From contig CAZSWS010000099.1 of the NCBI GenBank assembly GCA_964610765.1, forward strand, positions 1-7,908: 7,908 nt of DNA, given 5' to 3'. Shown in pieces: positions 1-7,706 of the stretch. Each line of letters opens with the position of its first letter. Within the stretch, counting starts at the first letter, position 1. The notes beneath the pieces are model-generated. The model worked only from the letters and a program-made list of their open reading frames with translations. It was not told the DNA's origin and did not search any database. Position numbers and translations under genes: made by a program. This DNA is from CAZSWS01 sp964610765. GTDB lineage: Bacteria > Bacteroidota > Bacteroidia > Bacteroidales > Tannerellaceae.

Positions 1-62
<62 letters not shown>

Positions 63-106
63 TGATGGCGCTTTTGTATAAGCCTAACCCTTGTTAAAAG
101 GCGATG

Positions 107-137
107 CAAATATATAGCTATATTTCTAATTATTCAA
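107..137 (-). promoter_or_regulatory. Bacteroides-type promoter for tRNA-Ser
   Basis: On the minus strand, TTG (137-135) is followed after 20 bp by TATATTTG (114-107). This matches the Bacteroidota housekeeping promoter pattern of a TTG-containing -33 box and a TAnnTTTG -7 box with about 20 bp between them. Transcription would begin near position 100 and leave a leader of roughly 38 nt before the mature tRNA end at 62. The match to consensus and the position before a tRNA gene both support it. The start site itself is inferred. Confidence 0.65.
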
Positions 138-195
138 GTTATTTCAAGGTTTTTATTCGCCCCTCAAAAACATCTCTTTTATAAGATATTATTGC

Positions 196-203
196 TAAAT
201 TTG
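196..203 (+). promoter_or_regulatory. Candidate -7 box of the cas operon promoter
   Basis: TAAATTTG matches the Bacteroidota -7 pattern TAnnTTTG and lies 35 bp before the cas3 start codon. It predicts a transcript start near 210 and a 5' untranslated region of about 30 nt. No clear TTG sits at the expected -33 distance (around 173-176), so the promoter may be weak or need an activator. No operator or strong palindrome was recognised in the 63-238 gap. Confidence 0.4.
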
Positions 204-238
204 TTTCTAACCTAAAAGACACATCAACAATACTATTT

Positions 239-2419
239 ATGCCTATAGTTATATCTCACCTAAAACCCCCAAATTCAACCAAAGAAGAATGGGTTATACA
301 AAGTAACGAAGAGCACAGTATAAATGTTGCCAATCTTGCTTCCTTATTTGCAAGCAAGTTTGGTTTCACAGAATGGGGTCGTGTGTTAGGTTTATTACAT
401 GATAAGGGGAAAGAGCAAAAAAGCTTCCAACAATATATCCAACAGGTATCCGGCTACAAGCCATCGGCAGTAAATCCAACCCGAAGCCCTCACGCCTATA
501 TAGGCGCACTAATAGCCAAAGAGAAATACCCTCTAATATACCCAATTTTGAGCCATCCAATTATAGGGCATCATCGTGGTCTATATGATTATGGAGACTA
601 TGAGGAAAGGATGAATTCTCTTATTCCAGATGAAATAAAGGTAGAGGATATGGATATCACCCTAAACGTTCCTCCCTCCTGTTCAATGCAAAAAGAAGAC
701 CTTCACCATTTAGTCCGCATGCTTTTCTCATGCTTAGTAGATGCTGATCGTATAGATACCGAAGCCTTTATGAATGAAGTGAATTCACGGGTACGTAAAA
801 ACAAAGCCACACTTGAGCAACTTTTACCTAAACTGGAAGCCTTTTTAAAAACGATAGCGACCAATGCCGAAGCAACTCCCATCAACAAGATTCGCTCTGA
901 AATACAAGCAGAATGTTTAAAAGCTTCTAGCAAGCAACCGGGATTCTACAGCCTAACTGTCCCCACTGGTGGAGGGAAAACGCTATCTTCATTAGTTTGG
1001 GCTATTAAACATGCCCTTAAATACAAGAAAAACAGGATTATAATCGCTATTCCCTACACAAGCATTATTATCCAAACAGCTGAAACCCTCCGTAAAATAT
1101 TTGGCAAAGAGAATATTTTAGAACATCATTCTAATATAAATCCTGAAAGGAAAAAAGATAAAATGCTAGATCTTAAAATGGAGCTAGCTGCCGAGAATTG
1201 GGATTATCCTATTATTGTCACCACCAACGTACAACTATTTGAGTCTATATTTTCTAACAAGCCATCTATTTGCCGAAAGCTTCACAACATTAGTAACAGC
1301 GTTCTTATTCTTGACGAAGTCCAAGTCTTACCTATAGAATACTTACAGCCAATAATTGATAGCCTGCAAACCTATCAACGCATATTTTCCGTCTCAGTTT
1401 TATTTACCACCGCTAGCATGCCGGCTTTAAGGGAAGATTACAATAGCAAAAACATATCTAAAAAAACTTTAAGAGGCATACCGGAAATCAATGAGATTAT
1501 CCCAACCTCCTTTAATCTACATAATCGTCTTCGACGAGTCAATCTACATTTTGACAAAGCGGTCAGTACTTACAAAGACATAGCAAATAGAATAGCAGAA
1601 CACAACCGGGTCCTTTGTGTTGTTAATACGCGAAAAGATGCACAAGCTATTTACGAAGGTTTACCACCCGATGAACTTACATTTCACCTCTCGCGAATGA
1701 TGTGTTCTAAACACGTCAATGAAACAATAGAAACAATCAAGCATGCTCTAACAGATAAAAAACAGCGAATTATTCGCGTCATTTCAACACAACTTATAGA
1801 AGCTGGAGTTGATATCGACTTCCCTATTGTCTTCAGGCAAGAAGCAGGTCTTGACTCTATCCTACAAGCAGCTGGAAGATGCAACAGAGAAGGGAAACTG
1901 GAGATGAGCGACGCTTATGTATTTAAGCTAGACAAACCATTACCACCAGGATATATTTCTAATAGTAGAGATGCACGTGAGAATATGAACAGCATAGTGG
2001 ACTGGTTTAGTCCGGAAGCTATGATTGATTACTTTTCTCAACTATATACCCGATGTAGCACATTCGACAAAGCTGACATAATATCGCTTCTATATAAACC
2101 GCTAGATTTCTCATTCGAAGAAGCAGCTAAAAAATTCAATTTGATAGATAATAATAGCAAAAGTATCATTGTTAATTATAAAGATAGCATGACCTTGGTT
2201 AATCGCCTACAAAAAGAAGGACCTACTTATGAATTAATGAAATACATCAATCAATACACTGTTAATATTAATGATAAAGATTTTAAAGATATGAGAAATG
2301 GAGGCATGATTACCGAAATAATTGAGGGAATTTATGTATTACCAGACATTGAGCAATATGATGATAAAGTCGGATTAATAATGAAAAGCAAATGGTTAGA
2401 AGAAATAATAATAATATGA
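239..2419 (+). CDS. cas3: Type I-C CRISPR helicase-nuclease Cas3 (HD + SF2 helicase)
   Basis: Cas3 is the effector of type I interference: Cascade recruits it to the R-loop, and it unwinds and degrades the target DNA. The protein has 726 residues, a normal size for I-C. The N-terminal HD nuclease domain (about 20-180) shows H26, the HD pair H54-D55 followed by K58, H85, H111-H112 in GHHRG, and D168 in LVDADR. The SF2 helicase follows. It has Walker A PTGGGKT (242-248), the DEVQ box (359-362), motif III TAS (391-393), motif V around TQLIEAGVDID (517-527) and motif VI QAAGRCNR (543-550) with its arginines. All are intact, so the enzyme should be active. The ATG at 239 is the first possible start after an in-frame TAA at 182-184. 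No Shine-Dalgarno sequence is visible, as is common in Bacteroidota. It is the first gene of the operon and ends 6 bp before cas5c. Confidence 0.97.
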   Translation: MPIVISHLKPPNSTKEEWVIQSNEEHSINVANLASLFASKFGFTEWGRVLGLLHDKGKEQKSFQQYIQQVSGYKPSAVNPTRSPHAYIGALIAKEKYPLIYPILSHPIIGHHRGLYDYGDYEERMNSLIPDEIKVEDMDITLNVPPSCSMQKEDLHHLVRMLFSCLVDADRIDTEAFMNEVNSRVRKNKATLEQLLPKLEAFLKTIATNAEATPINKIRSEIQAECLKASSKQPGFYSLTVPTGGGKTLSSLVWAIKHALKYKKNRIIIAIPYTSIIIQTAETLRKIFGKENILEHHSNINPERKKDKMLDLKMELAAENWDYPIIVTTNVQLFESIFSNKPSICRKLHNISNSVLILDEVQVLPIEYLQPIIDSLQTYQRIFSVSVLFTTASMPALREDYNSKNISKKTLRGIPEINEIIPTSFNLHNRLRRVNLHFDKAVSTYKDIANRIAEHNRVLCVVNTRKDAQAIYEGLPPDELTFHLSRMMCSKHVNETIETIKHALTDKKQRIIRVISTQLIEAGVDIDFPIVFRQEAGLDSILQAAGRCNREGKLEMSDAYVFKLDKPLPPGYISNSRDARENMNSIVDWFSPEAMIDYFSQLYTRCSTFDKADIISLLYKPLDFSFEEAAKKFNLIDNNSKSIIVNYKDSMTLVNRLQKEGPTYELMKYINQYTVNINDKDFKDMRNGGMITEIIEGIYVLPDIEQYDDKVGLIMKSKWLEEIIII

Positions 2420-2425
2420 TCGTAT

Positions 2426-3100
2426 ATGAAATACTTTGATAAAGAATTTTGTCTGGAGGTATGGGGAGATATGGCCTGCTTCACACGCCCCGAATTAAAA
2501 GTAGAAAGGGTCAGCTATGACGTAATCACACCATCTGCAGCACGTGCCATATTCGATGCTGTGTTTTGGAAGCCTGCGATTCGCTGGGAGATTACGAGAA
2601 TAGACGTATTGAATCCTATTAAATGGACCTCCGTTCGTAGAAACGAAGTAGGAGCGATAGGAGGACAATCTGGTAAACACATATTTATTGAAGAAAAAAG
2701 ACAACAACGGAACAGTTTACTTTTAAAAGACGTACGCTATCGCATTTACGGGAAACTTGTTTTCACCCCAATTTCCCAGAGGGATAGAGACGAAAGATAT
2801 AATGAGAAAAACGAGAACCCCGGGAAATACAATGCTATGTTTGAGCGTCGAGCAAGCAAAGGACAGTGTTTTAATCAGCCTTATTTTGGCACACGAGAGT
2901 TTTCAGCTTCATTTCGTTTAATAAAAGACAACGAGATAGACTTAACACCTCCAATTGATGAAAGTAAAGATTTGGGACTGATGCTCTATGATATGGATTT
3001 CAGCAATCCCAAAAATATTACTCCTATGTTTTTCCGTGCAAATATGAAAAAGGGAGTTATTGAAGTTCCAGCACTAAACAGCAAGGAGGTATTACAATGA
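2426..3100 (+). CDS. cas5c: Type I-C Cas5c (Cas5d), crRNA-processing endonuclease and Cascade subunit
   Basis: Type I-C has no Cas6. Its Cas5 is itself the ribonuclease that cuts the pre-crRNA at the 3' base of the repeat hairpin, then stays bound to the 5' handle in Cascade. The 224 residues fit the family. The N-terminal FCLEVWGDMACFTRPELKVER and ITPSAARAIFDAVFWKPAI (about 36-52) match the Cas5 RAMP fold of this subtype. The C-terminal block LYDMDF (187-192), MFFRA (201-205) and GVIEVP (210-215) is characteristic of I-C Cas5. I cannot assign the catalytic residues with certainty; in Bacillus halodurans Cas5d they are a Tyr and a Lys-His pair. The only start codon after the preceding stop is at 2426. 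The stop overlaps the cas8c start by 4 bp (ATGA). Confidence 0.95.
   Translation: MKYFDKEFCLEVWGDMACFTRPELKVERVSYDVITPSAARAIFDAVFWKPAIRWEITRIDVLNPIKWTSVRRNEVGAIGGQSGKHIFIEEKRQQRNSLLLKDVRYRIYGKLVFTPISQRDRDERYNEKNENPGKYNAMFERRASKGQCFNQPYFGTREFSASFRLIKDNEIDLTPPIDESKDLGLMLYDMDFSNPKNITPMFFRANMKKGVIEVPALNSKEVLQ
3083..3089 (+). promoter_or_regulatory. Strong Shine-Dalgarno sequence of cas8c
   Basis: AAGGAGG lies inside the 3' end of cas5c, 7 nt before the cas8c ATG at 3097. It is the only near-perfect anti-16S match I see before any gene in the operon; the others have A-rich, SD-less upstream regions. It supports the chosen cas8c start and may raise initiation at this junction, where the two genes overlap by 4 bp. 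Confidence 0.75.
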
Positions 3101-4830
3101 TATTAAAAGCATTATATGACTACTATCATCGAAGTGGAGACTTAGCTCCTGTCGGGATGGAAGATAAAGAAATCACCTACCTTATTGTAATAGACAAGGA
3201 TGGGACATTTATTAGAATAGAAGATAGACGGATTGATGCTAAGTCAAGCAGTAAGTTTCAAGTTCTAAAAGGAGTTAATAGAACGAGTGCGCCAAATGCA
3301 AATATTTTATGGGATAATGTAGAATACGTTTTGAACTACACCAAACACCATCCAGAACTAACTCAAGATGATGCTGAAAATATAAAAAAGGTTGAGATTC
3401 GAGAAACGAATATCCAAAATGCAAAAATCAAGAATCAATTATTCATAAAAAGATGCGATGAAATATCCCGACAGTTTCCTCATAATATAGGCTTCAAGGC
3501 TATATCTCTCTTTTATAAGAGGGAAGAACTAAACAATGTATTCAAATCACCTTTATGGGAAAGTATCAGCAAAAAGCCAACTGTAAATATTTCTTTTCTA
3601 CTACAAGGAGAGACACAAATTATAGCTGAACACGAAGATTTGAGATCTTTAATCAACTTGGAATTCAACAAAAATGACTCAAAAGATTTATCTACCTGCT
3701 TAATTACAGGAGAAAAGGACTCTCCTGTTCAAATAACCACTGCCACAGCAATCCCAGGAGGTCAAGCAACCGGAAAACTCGTTGCTTTTCAAATTAAATC
3801 CGGCTATGACTCTTATGGGAAATCAAAAGGATTGAATGCTCCTATTTCTAAGGAAGCAGAAGCATCATTCACAACAGCTCTGAATAAAATGCTGGCCAAA
3901 GGTTCTCAAAATAAATTCACAATAGGTAATCGCACATTTTTATTCTGGGCTTCATCAAACTCAACTACTGCCAGAGAAGCAGAAGAAGGTATTTTCAATT
4001 TATTTGGATTTGCTGAAAAAGAGACTGATCAACCCGACCGCCGTATTGAGCAAGTCCGCAAAGTATTCAACGCTATTTTCTCCGGACATTTACGAACAAA
4101 CTTAGATGACAGATTTTACTTCTTAGGGTTAGCACCCAATTCAGCTCGCATTGCGGTTGTTTATTGGAAAGATAGTTACTTAAGAGATTTTGCCGGACAT
4201 ATAAAAATGCATTTTGATGACATGGAGATTATCGATGTTAGAAATAACAAGAAACCCTACTCAGGTCTTTATCATATACTAAGTTCAGTAACATTAAACG
4301 GAAAAACGGCTAATGTACAGCCAAACTTACCAGAATCTGTAATGAAAAGCATGTTACAAGGAACATCATATCCTTACACATTATTCATGGCTTGTATAAA
4401 TAGAATTAGAGCAGAACAACAAGTTTCTATCGGACGTGCAGCTATTATAAAAGCATACTTAAACAGACTTAACAATAACACTAAAAAAATAAACATTATG
4501 ATTGACAAAGAAAATAGCAACATGGGCTATTTATGTGGCAGACTATTCGCCACCCTTGAGCATGTACAAGAGCGAAGCAGTAATAACAATTCTATCCGCA
4601 ACCGTTATATGAATGCGGCATCTGCTACTCCTGCAACTGTTTTTTCAACTATTTTAAATCTTTCTGTTCATCATGCAGAAAAACTAAGCAAAAGCAGCCA
4701 AGTGTTTTTCGAACAAATTAAAACGGAGATTATGGATAAAATGCCGGCAGATGGTTTCCCTACACATCTTGACCTTGCTGATCAAGGCCGCTTTATGATA
4801 GGCTACTATCACCAAAAATCAGACTTCTAA
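3097..4830 (+). CDS. cas8c: Type I-C Cascade large subunit Cas8c (Csd1)
   Basis: Cas8c is the large subunit of I-C Cascade. It recognises the PAM, helps open the target duplex and offers the docking site for Cas3. The 577 residues are typical for Csd1. Recognisable family blocks are CLITGE (201-206), a segment ending in SYGKSKGLNAPIS (239-251), FTIGNRTFLFWASS, and in the C-terminal helical region GRLFATLEHVQ beginning at G481. The end, QGRFMIGYYHQKSDF, is the usual Csd1 C-terminus. The start is fixed by the 4-bp ATGA overlap with cas5c and the AAGGAGG upstream. In studied I-C systems the 3' part of this gene is also translated on its own as the small subunit Cas11c; a candidate start is listed separately. 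A 43-bp gap separates it from cas7c. Confidence 0.96.
   Translation: MILKALYDYYHRSGDLAPVGMEDKEITYLIVIDKDGTFIRIEDRRIDAKSSSKFQVLKGVNRTSAPNANILWDNVEYVLNYTKHHPELTQDDAENIKKVEIRETNIQNAKIKNQLFIKRCDEISRQFPHNIGFKAISLFYKREELNNVFKSPLWESISKKPTVNISFLLQGETQIIAEHEDLRSLINLEFNKNDSKDLSTCLITGEKDSPVQITTATAIPGGQATGKLVAFQIKSGYDSYGKSKGLNAPISKEAEASFTTALNKMLAKGSQNKFTIGNRTFLFWASSNSTTAREAEEGIFNLFGFAEKETDQPDRRIEQVRKVFNAIFSGHLRTNLDDRFYFLGLAPNSARIAVVYWKDSYLRDFAGHIKMHFDDMEIIDVRNNKKPYSGLYHILSSVTLNGKTANVQPNLPESVMKSMLQGTSYPYTLFMACINRIRAEQQVSIGRAAIIKAYLNRLNNNTKKINIMIDKENSNMGYLCGRLFATLEHVQERSSNNNSIRNRYMNAASATPATVFSTILNLSVHHAEKLSKSSQVFFEQIKTEIMDKMPADGFPTHLDLADQGRFMIGYYHQKSDF
4498..4830 (+). CDS. Candidate internal Cas11c small subunit (in frame within cas8c)
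   Basis: In experimentally studied I-C systems (for example Desulfovibrio vulgaris) the Cascade small subunit Cas11c has no gene of its own. It comes from an internal start in the 3' part of cas8c, in the same frame. Here the in-frame ATG at 4498 (Cas8c M468) would give 110 residues covering the helical C-terminal domain that includes GRLFA. The 20 bases upstream are very A-rich, with an AAAAAAA run, which suits initiation in Bacteroidota, although there is no Shine-Dalgarno sequence. Other in-frame ATGs at 4387 (147 residues) and 4522 (102 residues) remain possible. That the product exists is inferred from the family; which codon is used is uncertain. Confidence 0.45.
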   Translation: MIDKENSNMGYLCGRLFATLEHVQERSSNNNSIRNRYMNAASATPATVFSTILNLSVHHAEKLSKSSQVFFEQIKTEIMDKMPADGFPTHLDLADQGRFMIGYYHQKSDF

Positions 4831-4873
4831 ACAAAAAGATAATGATATTAAATAATAACAAATACAAAAGATT

Positions 4874-5731
4874 ATGTCAGAATTAAAAAGCCGAATTGAT
4901 TTTGTTTATTTCTTCGATGTGAAAGACGGAAATCCTAATGGAGACCCTGATGCTGGGAACTTACCCCGAATTGATGCTGAAACAGGCATGGGATTAGTTA
5001 CAGATGTTTGTATAAAACGAAAAGTACGCAATTATGTACAAGTAGCTAAGTCTCTGAGTGAAGGATATGACATTTTCATCAAAGAAAAGGCCATATTAAA
5101 CAACCTCATTGATGCCGCTCGTGAAGACTCATCGGTAAAAAACGAAAAAGATGGAGAAAAAACAGAAGCAGCACGTCAGGTTATGTGTAAACGCTATTAC
5201 GATGTGAGAACATTCGGAGCTGTAATGTCAACCGGAGCGAATGCCGGACAAGTTCGTGGACCTATACAGTTCACTTTTGCTCGTTCAGTAGAACCAATTG
5301 TACAGTCAGAACATTCCATCACCAGAATGGCTGTAGCTACAGAAGCAGAAGCTAAAAAACAAAGTGGTGACAACCGGACTATGGGAAGGAAATCAACTAT
5401 CCCCTACGGTCTATACATGTGTCATGGTTTTATTTCAGCAAACCTTGCCAAACAAACCGGTTTTTCAGAAGAAGACCTTGAACTGTTTTGGGATTCGTTA
5501 AAAAACATGTTTGACAACGATCGATCCGCAGCACGCGGATTAATGAGTGCACAAAAATTAATTGTTTTTCGACATGAATCAGAGCTTGGGAATGCACCTG
5601 CAAATAAGCTGTTTGATTTGGTTAAAGTTAAAAAGGTCAATGACAAAGTAGCCCGATCATTTTCAGACTATAGTATTGAAATCGAAAAAGATAAACTTCC
5701 GTTAAATGTGATTGTAGAAGAACTTCTATAA
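4874..5731 (+). CDS. cas7c: Type I-C Cascade backbone subunit Cas7c (Csd2)
   Basis: Cas7c polymerises along the crRNA spacer and forms the backbone of Cascade, present in several copies per complex. The 285 residues match the Csd2 family. The signature NPNGDPD is at 20-26, followed by NLPRID and the basic segment TDVCIKRKVRN (43-53). Further conserved blocks are DVRTFGAVMSTG (from D110) and RGPIQF (128-133), which form part of the RAMP core and crRNA-binding surface. The gene is preceded by 43 bp of A-rich non-coding sequence, the largest gap in the operon. Its stop TAA shares one base with the cas4 start (TAATG). The start at 4874 gives the N-terminus usual for the family (a short polar stretch, then the first beta strand). 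Confidence 0.97.
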   Translation: MSELKSRIDFVYFFDVKDGNPNGDPDAGNLPRIDAETGMGLVTDVCIKRKVRNYVQVAKSLSEGYDIFIKEKAILNNLIDAAREDSSVKNEKDGEKTEAARQVMCKRYYDVRTFGAVMSTGANAGQVRGPIQFTFARSVEPIVQSEHSITRMAVATEAEAKKQSGDNRTMGRKSTIPYGLYMCHGFISANLAKQTGFSEEDLELFWDSLKNMFDNDRSAARGLMSAQKLIVFRHESELGNAPANKLFDLVKVKKVNDKVARSFSDYSIEIEKDKLPLNVIVEELL

Positions 5732-6405
5732 TGGAATATCAAGAAGAAGATATGCTTATGTTGTCGGGGATACAACACTATGTGTTTTGCCCCCGGCAAT
5801 GGGCATTAATTCATATGGAACAAGAATGGGAAGACAACAAACTGACTGTAGAAGGTAATATACTACACACCAATGTAGACAACCCCTTTTACCGACAAAA
5901 GAATGGAAAAACAATCACCTTACGTTCTGTTTCGGTTGCATCTAAACGATTAGGACTATACGGAATAATTGATGCCATTGAATTAGTGCATTCAAAGTCG
6001 AAAGAAAACACGTTTTCACATGCATCATACCCAGGACTCTGGAGGCCTTTAATTGTAGAATATAAACGAGGACGCAGCAAACCCGATGCTAGAGATGAAG
6101 TACAGCTAGCGGCTCAAGTGTTGAGTTTAGAAGAAATGTATAATATCAACATTGATAATGCTGCTTTCTTTTATGGAGAAACACGACATCGAGAGATTAT
6201 TAACATCTCTGATGCTCTACGTGAGCTCACCTATAAATATGCATTTGAAATGCATAAAATATTCAAGAGCGGAGATACTCCCCAAGCAATTAAAAAGCCA
6301 CATTGTAGAAACTGTTCGCTTTTAAATAAATGCTTGCCTAAACTAGCCAACTGTACATCTGTATCCTATTATCTTAAAAAAAACTTATATGAGAAAACTT
6401 CTTAA
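5731..6405 (+). CDS. cas4: Cas4 4Fe-4S exonuclease, PAM-selecting adaptation factor
   Basis: Cas4 is a RecB-like nuclease with a 4Fe-4S cluster. In I-C systems it joins Cas1 and Cas2, processes prespacer ends and ensures that spacers come from PAM-flanked sites. The 224 residues are slightly above 200, as usual for the Dvulg-type family. The cluster ligands are visible: C20 in FCPRQW, then C192, C195 and C201 in the C-terminal CxxCxxxxxC. The nuclease residues are H46 in GNILH, D81 in GIIDAIE, E110 and K112 in VEYKRG, and Q125 in VQLAAQ. All are intact. The start overlaps the cas7c stop by one base, and the 3' end overlaps cas1 by 17 bp, which places it firmly in the adaptation module. Confidence 0.96.
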   Translation: MEYQEEDMLMLSGIQHYVFCPRQWALIHMEQEWEDNKLTVEGNILHTNVDNPFYRQKNGKTITLRSVSVASKRLGLYGIIDAIELVHSKSKENTFSHASYPGLWRPLIVEYKRGRSKPDARDEVQLAAQVLSLEEMYNINIDNAAFFYGETRHREIINISDALRELTYKYAFEMHKIFKSGDTPQAIKKPHCRNCSLLNKCLPKLANCTSVSYYLKKNLYEKTS

Positions 6406-7411
6406 CACGCTTTATGTAACTACACCGGAGTCTTATTTAAGTAAAGATGGTTTAAACGTAGTTATATCAGTAAAGCAAAAAGAGATTTTTCGCATACCTA
6501 TTTTAAACATTGAAGGTATAGTGACGTTTGGATATATGGGAGCAAGCCCTGGATTAATGAGGCTTTGTGCTGACAATGGTGTCTCGCTTACCTTTCTGTC
6601 TTCTAATGGAAGGTTTATTGCTCGCATTCAAGGTCCTACAAAAGGGAATGTCTTACTACGAAAGCAACAACACCTATTGTCTACAGAAAAAGAATTTGCC
6701 TTTAATCTCAGTAAGTTATTTTTAGCAGGAAAGGTCCAAAATCACCGAAGTGTATTACGCCGTTTCATTCGGGATTATGGTCCCAACACAACCATTGAAA
6801 AGGCAGCAAGCATGCTTGATCTACGAAAAAGAGATTTGTTTCAAGCAGAAGATTTTGATCAGCTACGTGGAGTAGAAGGTGAAGCTGCAAGCATTTACTT
6901 TAATGCTTTTCCTCATTTGTTACTAAATCAGAAAAAAGATTTCATATTTAATGGACGAAGCAAACGTCCACCAAAAGATGCAGTAAATGCAATGCTATCT
7001 TTTATATATACACTCATAGCTAATGATGTTGCAGCTGCATTAGAAACTGTTGGTTTAGATCCTTATGTTGGTTTTTTACATACTTTGCGACCAGGAAGGG
7101 TATCTTTAGCTTTAGATTTAATGGAAGAGTTTCGGGCATATTTAGGTGACCGCATGGTTTTATCGATGATAAACAAAAAGCAAGTATCTATTAAAGACTT
7201 TATTTCTCAAGGTGAGAATGGTGTTGTTATGACTGAATCCTGCAGAAAAGCAGTAATAAGCACATGGCAGAGTAGAAAAAAGGAAATAATTACACATCCG
7301 TTTTTAAATGAAAAAATTCCTATTGGTTTATTACCTTATGCTCAGTCAATGCTCCTGGCTCGGTTTTTACGAAAAGACTTAGATAATTATCCCGTATTTT
7401 TAATGAGATAA
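6389..7411 (+). CDS. cas1: Type I-C Cas1 integrase
   Basis: Cas1 forms the integrase with Cas2 and inserts new spacers at the leader-repeat junction. It has 340 residues, normal for I-C Cas1. The N-terminus MRKLLNTLYVTTPESYLSKD is characteristic of the I-C branch and fixes the start at 6389, even though this overlaps cas4 by 17 bp. The metal-binding active site is present: E163 in RGVEGEAA, H231 in GFLHTLRPGR, and the acidic group D243/E246/E247 in LALDLMEEFRA. The N-terminal beta domain covers roughly 1-80 and the helical catalytic domain the rest. The sequence before the ATG is A-rich without a Shine-Dalgarno sequence, so translation may be coupled to cas4. The stop is 4 bp before cas2. Confidence 0.97.
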   Translation: MRKLLNTLYVTTPESYLSKDGLNVVISVKQKEIFRIPILNIEGIVTFGYMGASPGLMRLCADNGVSLTFLSSNGRFIARIQGPTKGNVLLRKQQHLLSTEKEFAFNLSKLFLAGKVQNHRSVLRRFIRDYGPNTTIEKAASMLDLRKRDLFQAEDFDQLRGVEGEAASIYFNAFPHLLLNQKKDFIFNGRSKRPPKDAVNAMLSFIYTLIANDVAAALETVGLDPYVGFLHTLRPGRVSLALDLMEEFRAYLGDRMVLSMINKKQVSIKDFISQGENGVVMTESCRKAVISTWQSRKKEIITHPFLNEKIPIGLLPYAQSMLLARFLRKDLDNYPVFLMR

Positions 7412-7415
7412 AATC

Positions 7416-7706
7416 ATGATGGTACTAATTACATACGATGTGAATACTATTTCTGAAGATGGAAATAAACGTCTTAGAAATGTATCAAAAGAATGCTTGA
7501 ACTATGGACAGCGTGTGCAGAACTCTGTATTTGAATGTGTGCTACCTGAAGCAGAATTCATAAAGTTACAGTCTAAAATAGAATCTATCATCAATCCAGA
7601 ACTAGATAGTATTCGTTTCTATTTTTTAGGAAAGAATTGGAAAAGAAGAATCATCACACTAGGGCGTATTACATCCTATGATGTAACCTCTGAGCTTATT
7701 ATCTAA
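7416..7706 (+). CDS. cas2: Cas2 adaptation subunit
   Basis: Cas2 is the dimeric core that bridges two Cas1 dimers and measures the new spacer. The 96 residues show the ferredoxin-like fold pattern. The first strand LITYDV ends with the conserved aspartate D8, then come a helix and the segment GQRVQNSVFEC of the Cas2 family. A C-terminal strand (RRIITLGRI) and tail follow. Two adjacent ATGs (7416 and 7419) could both serve as the start; the first is used here. It is the last gene of the operon, and the leader begins directly after its stop. Confidence 0.96.
   Translation: MMVLITYDVNTISEDGNKRLRNVSKECLNYGQRVQNSVFECVLPEAEFIKLQSKIESIINPELDSIRFYFLGKNWKRRIITLGRITSYDVTSELII

Noticed and set aside
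119..126. TATATTTC as a second plus-strand promoter for cas3.
   Set aside because: It lacks the final G, has no TTG at about 20 bp, and would give a long leader; the box at 196-203 fits better.
366..6627. Several minus-strand open frames of 63-76 codons inside the cas genes.
   Set aside because: They lie entirely opposite well-supported genes, have no recognisable domains or initiation context, and are the length expected by chance.
239..7706. A new or hybrid CRISPR subtype, or accessory defence genes hidden in the operon.
   Set aside because: Each gene matches its I-C family in size, motifs and order, and no gap is large enough for an extra gene.
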